In this document: piece after piece, positions 58,559 to 64,000 of the stretch
Layout of the letters: the number at the start of each line of letters is the position of its first letter
Numbering within the stretch: position 1 is the first letter of the stretch
NCBI GenBank assembly: GCA_963726715.1
Contig: CAVSDF010000008.1
Location: 424,101 to 488,100 of the forward strand
Source of the DNA: CAVSDF01 sp963726715
GTDB taxonomy: Bacteria > Bacteroidota > Rhodothermia > Rhodothermales > BA12
DNA length: 64,000 nt
Reading direction: 5' to 3'
Translations under genes and position numbers: made by a program
Notes under the pieces: model-generated
The model's input: the letters and a program-made list of their open reading frames with translations, nothing else
The model's database searches: none
What the model was told of the DNA's origin: nothing

Positions 58559-60344
58559 TCAGCGGACGACGGTGAGGGGGCGGGTGAGGGTGGCGCGCTC
58601 GCCGACGATGCGCACGAAGTACGCGCCCGGGGGCAGGGCGGCGCCATCGACGGTGAGGGTGCGGACGGCGCCGGCGTCGAGGCGGGCGTCGAGCAGGCGG
58701 GCCACATGTCGCCCGGTCGCGTCGTAGAGGTCCGCGCGCACGGTTTGCGCATCGCGCACGGCGAGCCGCAGCGCCGCCGTGCGGCGCACCGGGTTGGGGC
58801 CGGTGAGGACGAGCGCGGCGCCGGGCGCGACCGCCGCTTCGACTTCTTCGGTCACCGTCGAGGCGCCGTCGAGGTCGGTCTGGCGCAGGCGGAAGGCGTG
58901 CCGGCCCGGGGCCAGACCGCGGGCGTGGTGGCCGTAGGTCTGCGTCTCAGCGGTCGTGCCGTGCCCGGGGACGAAGGCGAGCGCCTGCCAGGGAGCAGCG
59001 GCGTCTGCGAGGCGCGACTCGACGTGCCAGCCCGCGTTGCCGGTCTCGCTCGCGGTCGTCCACGCCAGGCGGACACCGTCGGCGTCGCCTTGCGCGGTGA
59101 AGGCGACGAGTTCGACGGGGAGGCTTCCGCTCGGGGCGAGCGTCCAGCGGCTGAAGGCATCGACGCCGGAGAGGGTGACTCGGTTGCGCGTCGGGCTCAC
59201 GGTGCCACCGGCTTCGACCCACGACGCGCCGCCGTCGGTCGAGCGGAACAGCTTGAGGGCCGACTCGGGGTGGCCATTGAGCTCGGCGTCGTGGTAGTAG
59301 ACGCGCACGAGGGCGTCGAGGCCGGTGTCGGTGGCGGCCGTAACGTCGTAGAAGCGCGCGATCGAGCTGCCAGGGCCGGCCGTTTGCACGGTATGACCGC
59401 GGGACACGCGGGTCAGGCCGAGGGTGGTGCCGGAAGTGATCTCGAAGCCGAGGTTGCCCGGGTTGACCTCGTCGGGAGCCGTCAGCACGCGCTCGGAGAC
59501 GAGCCGGCCTGCCCCGTAGGCCCGCCCCCGCTCTCGCGGATCCCGCCGGTCGCTCCGAAGTCGACGGTGCGGCCGCCGAGGTCGAGGTTGCCGGCAACCA
59601 GGAGCAGCGAGTCGGTGAGCGCGACGTCGCTGGCGAGGGTGAGGGCAGACGCCGGCTTGTCGACGACGAGCCGCGAGAGGCCGGTCAGCGTCCCGCCCAG
59701 CGTCTGTGGCCCACCGGTGTAGACGCGGAGCGTGCCCGGCCCGGTGACCGTGCCCTGCGTCAGGCTCTGCGCGAGCGAGAGCGCGCCGCCGCCGAGCCGT
59801 ATGCCGCCGGTCTGCAGCAGCAGCGAGTCGGCGACCGTTGCGGTCCCACTCAGCACGAGGTCGCCACCGGTGATGCGCACGCGCAGCTTGGGCAGCGTGC
59901 AGGTGCCCGAGCCCGAGAGGGGCTGGTCGCCGGTGCCGCCAAAGACGACGGTGCCGCCGGTGATGCTGGACGAACAGGCGAACGGACCGGTCACCGTGAA
60001 GGTGTCGGTGGCGACGAGTTGCGTGTGCGGCGCCGAGACCGTGACGTCGCCGAGCGGGGAGAGCAGGGCCAGCCGCCCCCGATTCCGTTCAGCCGCACCG
60101 GCACCCGGTCGAGGTTCACGAACGTGGCCAACCGGTTCTGGCGCAGCCCGACGCCGAAGTCGTAGGACGCGAGGGCGCTGTCCGGGTTCATGAACTCGAA
60201 GGTCAGGGCCGCCGACGAGAAGTTGTCGGCGAAGGTCACCTGGGCGCGGGACGGAGCGGCCGCAAGCGCGGTGAGCGCGAAACCGATGGCGGCCGGGCGC
60301 CGCAGGCTGCGGCGGAGCGAGGCGCGTGGGGCGAACGGGTGCAT
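58559..60344 (-). CDS. Secreted T9SS cargo protein with sorting domain (frame breaks)
   Basis: About 590 residues from ATG 60344 with a signal peptide (AIGFALTALAAAPSRAQ). The N-terminal half consists of short Gly/Thr/Leu-rich beta-strand repeats (TVVFGGTGDQPLSGSGTCTL, DLVLSGTATVADSLLLQTGG), like beta-helix surface proteins. Then comes RLVSERVLTAPDEVNPGNLG, a fibronectin-like part (ELVAFTAQGDADGVRLAWTT) and a T9SS type A sorting domain (LTGPNPVRRTAALRLAV, VRADLYDATGRHVARLLDA, PPGAYFVRIVG). Frame breaks lie near 60075 and 59515. Its start codon shares one base with the stop of the upstream S74 gene (TGATG). Confidence 0.88.
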
Positions 60345-61630
60345 CACGGCGTCGGGGCCGGGGCGGGCGCCGGGGTGCGGGCGAGGAGGGCGTCGAGGGC
60401 CGCGCGGAGGCGGGCCACGTCGGCGGCGACGGTGCCGAGGGCGTCGAGGCGGGCGCGGGCGTCGGCGAGGTCGCGGCGCGTGGCCGCGAGGTCGGCGCGG
60501 GCGGCGTCGAGGTCGCCGCGGGTGCGGGCGAGCGTCGCGGCGAGGGCGTCGTGCGAGGCGCCGAGGACGGCCGCGTCGGCGCTGAGGGCGTCGGTGCGGT
60601 TCAGGAGCGCCTGGGCGGCGGCGAGGTTGACGCCGTCGATGTCGCCGGTGTTGATCGTCGTCGAGTCGGCGCTCAGGCCGAAGGCGCGGTGCCAGTCCTG
60701 CGCCATCGGGCCGATGTGGCGCACGGTGCGGTCCTCCTCGGCGATGTAGCGCCACGACGAGACCGGGATCGTCCGCAGGCGCGCGAGCAGGGCCTCGCCC
60801 TCGACGTTCTCGAAGCCTTCCTTGCGGTGGCGGTCCGAGATGGTGCTCCACGAGCCGCTGCCGGCGTTGACGAAGACACCCGCCGTGAGCGTGGCGTTCG
60901 TGTAGAGGCGGTAGCCACCGGCGGCGCGCACCATGAACTGGTTGTTGGCGAACGCCTCGACCGAGTCGGTCGTCGACGCGTCGCCGAAGACCATGGCGCC
61001 GTTGAAGCCGTTGGTGCTGGCGCTGCGCCCGAGGGCGAGGCTGTAGTCGCCGTCGGCGGTGGCGCGGTAGCCGATGGCGACGGCCCCGTCGCCGCTCGCA
61101 TTGCTCCGGTAGCCCATGGCCGTGCAGTAGACGCCATTGCAACTCGTCTGGTAGCCTGAGGCAAAGCCGGCGGTGCGCGACACGTAGGTTCGGTAGCCGA
61201 CGGCGGTGCCGCCCTGCCCCTGCGACGTGACCGTCGAGCCCTCGCCGAAGGCCGTCGAGTAGTTGGCGGCGGCAACGGTCGCGTAGCCGCCCGCGATCGA
61301 GTAGAAGCCGACGGAGCCATCGTCCCACGCCGTCGAGCCATTTTGTCCGGCCCCACCGGCTCGGAAGGCGCCTTGTAGCCGTACCACATCAGCCGGTCGC
61401 CGCCGCCCGTCGCCGGGATGATGCCGTTGCCGATCTGCGACCGCGAGACGATGCTGCCGTCGTTGAAGACGGTGTAGATGTTGATCGGGATCGTGCTGTT
61501 CGAAAGAGGACGGGATCGCTCGGATGTTGAACGCCACTGCGTGCGGCGCCATCGTTTGGGCCAAGGCGGGAAGCGCCATGGCCCCCGCAAGCGCGGCAGC
61601 GACGAGCGAGGAACAGAAACGATGTCGCAT
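60344..61630 (-). CDS. Tail-fibre-like protein with S74 chaperone domain and YadA-type head repeats
   Basis: 428 residues from ATG 61630, with a signal peptide (LVAAALAGAMALPALAQ). Residues about 50-230 contain the typical sequence VSRSQIGNGIIPATG and KAAFRAGGAGQNG. YadA-head-like repeats then follow (GSTVTSQGQGGTAVGYRTYV, GDGAVAIGYRATADGDYSLALG). The C-terminal peptidase S74 domain has SDRHRKEGFENVEGEALLARL and IGPMAQDWHRAFGLS, then a coiled coil ending in Pro/Ala. S74 domains help trimers fold and then cleave themselves off. Two compensating shifts (near 61505 and 61372) alter residues between. This family is found in Rhodothermota genomes, not only phages. The gene starts exactly at the suspected join. 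Confidence 0.85.
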   Translation of the reverse strand: MRHRFCSSLVAAALAGAMALPALAQTMAPHAVAFNIRAIPSSFEQHDPDQHLHRLQRRQHRLAVADRQRHHPGDGRRRPADVVRLQGAFRAGGAGQNGSTAWDDGSVGFYSIAGGYATVAAANYSTAFGEGSTVTSQGQGGTAVGYRTYVSRTAGFASGYQTSCNGVYCTAMGYRSNASGDGAVAIGYRATADGDYSLALGRSASTNGFNGAMVFGDASTTDSVEAFANNQFMVRAAGGYRLYTNATLTAGVFVNAGSGSWSTISDRHRKEGFENVEGEALLARLRTIPVSSWRYIAEEDRTVRHIGPMAQDWHRAFGLSADSTTINTGDIDGVNLAAAQALLNRTDALSADAAVLGASHDALAATLARTRGDLDAARADLAATRRDLADARARLDALGTVAADVARLRAALDALLARTPAPAPAPTP

Positions 61631-61640
61631 ATCCTTCGCC
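61625..61640. other. Probable assembly join between two genomes
   Basis: The start codon of the S74 gene (61628-61630) touches sequence that encodes the middle of a cyclophilin domain (FADELSGGETYPAGTL) on the other strand. No leader, promoter or 5' part of the cyclophilin gene exists. Left of this point the genes are Bacteroidota-like; right of it they look actinobacterial. Confidence 0.75.
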
Positions 61641-62509
61641 GACGAGCTGAGCGGCGGCGAGACCTACCCCGCCGGCACCCTCGCGATGGCCAACGCCGGG
61701 CCCGAACACCAACGGCTCGCAGTTCTTCATGGTCTACGAGGACTCCCAGCTCTCCCCCGCCTACACCGTGTTCGGCACGATCGACGAGGCCGGGCTCCAG
61801 GTGCTCCGCGACATCGCGGACGCCGGTGTCGAGGGCGGCGGGTCCGACGGCGCTCCGGCCGAGGCCGTCACGGTCGAGTACGTCGACGTCGGGGAGGCCA
61901 CCGAGGGCAGCGCTCCGGCGCCGCAGCGAGCCCGCCGCTCCCACCGCGTGCACCTACACCCCCGACGGCGCCGGCGGCGGGAAGGCGCCGAAGCCGCCGA
62001 CCCCCGAGCCGGCCTACGACGGCGACGTCGAGATCACCCTCGACACCACGCAGGGCGAGATCCCGCTGACCCTCGACGGCGCGGTCGCGCCGTGCGCCGT
62101 GGACTTCCTTCGTGTCGCTGGCCGAGCAGGGCTACTCGACCGCACCCGCTGCCACCGCCTCACCACCCCCGCCTCGGGGCTCGGGGTGCTGCAGTGCGGC
62201 GATCCCACCGGCACGGCCCACGGCACGGGAGGCCCGGGCTACACCTTCGCCGACGAGCTCACCGGCACCGAGACCTACGGCGCGGGCACCCTGGCGATGG
62301 CCAACGCCGGCCCGAACACCAACGGCTCGCAATTCTTCATGGTCTACGCCGACTCCCAGCTGCCGCCCTCCTACACCGTCTTCGGCACCCTCTCCCCCGA
62401 GGGCCTGGCCGTCGTCGAGAAGGTGCGGGCAGCCGGTGACCGTGGCGGCGCCGGGGACGGGCCGCCGAAGCTGCCCGTGCAGATCCGGTCGGCGACCGTC
62501 TCGAAGTGA
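61633..62509 (+). CDS. Cyclophilin-type peptidyl-prolyl isomerase, double domain, 5' truncated
   Basis: The sequence starts in the middle of a cyclophilin domain (FADELSGGETYPAGTLAMANAG, then FMVYEDSQLSPAYTVFGTID) and continues through a linker (AAPTACTYTPDGAGGGKAPK). A second, complete cyclophilin domain follows (VEITLDTTQGEIPLTLDG, CHRLTTPASGLGVLQCGDP, GPGYTFADELTGTETYGAG, NTNGSQFFMVYADS), with the stop at 62507-62509. No start codon or signal peptide separates the copies, so this is one protein with tandem domains, allowing for at least three frame breaks. Such extracytoplasmic cyclophilins with CTYTPDG linkers resemble those of actinobacteria such as Nocardioides. They speed proline isomerisation during folding. 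Confidence 0.75.
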
Positions 62510-62559
62510 CTGTTCTTCGGGGAACTGTGGCCGCGCGCGTAGCAGGCCGGGTCTCAGGT

Positions 62560-63531
62560 TCACGCCGGCTCAGTGGTGGTCTGGATCCAGGCACTTTGCT
62601 GACTTCTCGGGCACTGCATCGCGGAGTGGAGCAGTGCCTGAGGAGTGAAACCCGTGGGGAAACAGTCGCAGCGGGAAGCCAACCCCGACGTCTCCTCCGA
62701 CCAGGCCCACAGCTCCCTGGCGCGGTCGGGGTCGAGGGCGGCGGGGCTGCGGACGGCGGGGCCGGGCCAGCCGCGCATCTCGCGCAGGCCGTCGGGGCCG
62801 AGGTAGGTGTTGCCGGGCACGTCCATCGTGGCCGCGTAGAGGGTCGGCAGCGCGCCCTGCCACGCGGCATGCCGACCAGGCGGGTCCCCGGCACCGATCC
62901 AGGTCTTGAGGCCGCTTCCGGTGTGGCCGGTGATCGACGTCGACGTCGAGCCGGGGTGCGCGCCGGTGGCGCGCAGCGTGGAGCCGACGGCGGTCAGCCG
63001 GCGCTGCAGCTCGGCGAGGAAAAGCAGGTTGGCCAGCTTGGAGGCGCCGTAGGCGGCGTAGCCGCCGTAGGTGCGGCGCTCCCAGGCGAGGTCGTCGAGG
63101 TCGAGGACCCCGCCCCGGTGCGACACCGAGCCGACCACCACCACCCGGTCGTCGAGGTGCGGCAGCAGGAGGTTGGTGAGGGCGAAGTGGCCGAGGTGGT
63201 TGGTGGCGAGGTGCGTCTCGACGCCGTCGTCGGTGAGCGAGAGCGGGACGCCGAGCACCCCGGCGTTGTTGACGAGCACGTCCACGCGGTCGCCCGCGAG
63301 CACGCCGTCGGCGAACGCCGCACCGAGGCGAGCGACGACACGTCGAGCTCGCGCACCTCCACGCCACCGGCGGGGTCGGCGAGATCGTCGCGGCGGCGGC
63401 CTCCGCCTTCTCGAGGTTGCGGCACCCATCACCACGTGCGCGCCGGCGCCGGCGAGGGCGCGGGCGGTCTCGAGGCCGATGCCGCTGTTGGCGCCGGTGA
63501 CGAGGAAGCGGCGTCCGTGCTGCCGCGGCAC
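62560..63531 (-). CDS. Short-chain dehydrogenase/reductase (frame breaks)
   Basis: About 320 residues from GTG 63531. The NAD(P)-binding motif is FLVTGANSGIGLETARALAG at the start, then VLVNNAGVLGVPLSLTDDG, ETHLATNHLGHFALTNLLLPHL, VVVGSVSHRGG and the active-site YAAYGASKLANLLFL (Tyr and Lys four residues apart). The C-terminal half (GNTYLGPDGLREMRGWPGP) matches retinol-dehydrogenase-like SDRs common in actinobacteria. Frame breaks lie near 63430, 63330 and 62680. The exact stop is uncertain: two frames end at 62560 and 62570. Substrate unknown. Confidence 0.78.
   Translation of the reverse strand: MPRQHGRRFLVTGANSGIGLETARALAGAGAHVVMGAATSRRRRPPPRRSRRPRRWRGGARARRVVARLGAAFADGVLAGDRVDVLVNNAGVLGVPLSLTDDGVETHLATNHLGHFALTNLLLPHLDDRVVVVGSVSHRGGVLDLDDLAWERRTYGGYAAYGASKLANLLFLAELQRRLTAVGSTLRATGAHPGSTSTSITGHTGSGLKTWIGAGDPPGRHAAWQGALPTLYAATMDVPGNTYLGPDGLREMRGWPGPAVRSPAALDPDRARELWAWSEETSGLASRCDCFPTGFTPQALLHSAMQCPRSQQSAWIQTTTEPA
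62610..62638. repeat. Inverted repeat between convergent genes
   Basis: GGCACTGC and GCAGTGCC arms with a 13-base spacer. A further GGCACTT lies at 62590. It sits where the cyclophilin and SDR genes converge; it might be a terminator, but no T tract is present. Confidence 0.5.
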
Positions 63532-63554
63532 GTCGCCGCCAGCCGGTGGCCACC

Positions 63555-63978
63555 TCAGTCCCGCTCGACGTACTCGACCGGTGGCGCCGCGGTGCACGGT
63601 GTTGGAGACGGTGCAGATCCGGTCGCGGGTCTGGGCCATGGTGCGCGGCGGCACCGCGCGGGCGGCGTCGCCGTCCTCGCCGTCGGGGAAGACGCCGTCG
63701 AACACCAGCCGCAGGCCGGACATCCGCCGCCCTGCTCGTCGCGCACCTTGTGGCCCTCGCCGGTGACGGCGAACCGCTCGGCGTGGCCCGGCGTCCGGCG
63801 ATCTCCTCGACGGTGACGGCGGCACACCCGGCCAGGGACGCCAGGAACAGCTCGACGGGCGTGAAGTCGGCGTCGTCGCCGCCGATCCGCAGGGTGCCGC
63901 CACGCTCGTTGGTGACCACGAACTCCCCCCTCCGGTGCGTTCCAGCTCGATGCCGCGGTAGCTCTGCGCCTCACTCAC
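63555..63978 (-). CDS. OsmC family protein (frame breaks)
   Basis: About 140 residues from GTG 63978. Motifs: YRGIELERTGGG, VVTNERGGTLRIGGDDADFTP, then VELFLASLAGCAAVTVEEIAG, which holds the first redox Cys, and DRICTVSNTVHRGATVEYVERD at the end, with the second Cys. OsmC/Ohr proteins reduce organic hydroperoxides with a Cys pair. Frame breaks lie near 63920, 63790 and 63725, as in the neighbouring SDR gene. The stop is 24 bp before the SDR GTG, so both may be one transcript. Right of it, 22 bases remain to the window edge. Confidence 0.78.
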
Positions 63979-64000
63979 GAGCGGCAGCCTAGGGTGGCGA

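Noticed and set aside
60344..61630. Prophage tail fibre
   Set aside because: S74 domains occur in phage fibres, but no other phage gene is near, the protein has a bacterial signal peptide, and it is coupled to a T9SS cargo gene.
62540..62680. Insertion-sequence end in the actinobacterial part
   Set aside because: The inverted repeat and GGCACTT motif look suggestive, but no transposase or target duplication is visible.

Overview
The window is very GC-rich (about 70% or more by eye) and gene-dense. Up to about 61.63 kb it reads as one chromosome of a Bacteroidota/Rhodothermota-type bacterium, probably Rhodothermales. The lineage signs are a PorQ-type outer-membrane protein of the type IX secretion system (T9SS), two secreted proteins with C-terminal T9SS sorting domains, a SecA without a C-terminal zinc motif, a YfhO-type membrane protein and a possible Bacteroidota -7 promoter (TATCTTTG). 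No phylogeny was computed, so the lineage is an inference. Almost everything is housekeeping or cell-envelope function.

Layout. 1-10 kb: envelope and stationary-phase genes (M1 peptidase fragment, surE, a flippase-like membrane protein, LolA, TamB). 10-20 kb: aroB, then an alpha-glucan/trehalose group (glgE, treZ, malQ) interrupted by a hybrid-free sensor kinase. 20-22.6 kb: a DUF4160/DUF2442 pair, an acyl-ACP desaturase and a TetR regulator. 22.8-33 kb: a surface-polysaccharide group (YfhO protein, two glycosyltransferases, UDP-GlcNAc 2-epimerase, a Wzx-like flippase, YbbR protein). 33-37 kb: a T9SS-exported DUF4331 protein and a TPR protein. 37-41 kb: a CPA-type antiporter with a TrkA-like domain, a small ethylene-receptor-like membrane protein, and metY. 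41-46.7 kb: an ECF sigma factor with a candidate membrane regulator, DUF1684 protein, amidase, apt and a lipoprotein. 46.8-58.5 kb: ridA, rhodanese lipoprotein, mnmA, a sugar isomerase-like protein, porQ divergent from secA, a YoeB/YefM toxin-antitoxin pair and recN. 58.5-61.6 kb: a T9SS cargo protein and a tail-fibre-like S74 chaperone-domain protein.

From about 61,631 to the end the content changes abruptly. A 5'-truncated double-cyclophilin gene, an SDR oxidoreductase and an OsmC protein, all of actinobacterial flavour, abut the start codon of the S74 gene with no intergenic space. This is most simply a chimeric assembly join.

Two properties run through the whole window. First, many genes, including essential ones (secA, mnmA), are interrupted by single-base shifts, often repaired by deleting one G or C; I treat these as sequence errors and annotate the genes across them. 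Second, the intergenic spaces carry at least six families of dispersed palindromic repeats, one of which contains the likely start codon of porQ and another of which overlaps a stop codon. I found no CRISPR array, rRNA, tRNA, integrase or complete insertion sequence, and no convincing new multi-gene system.
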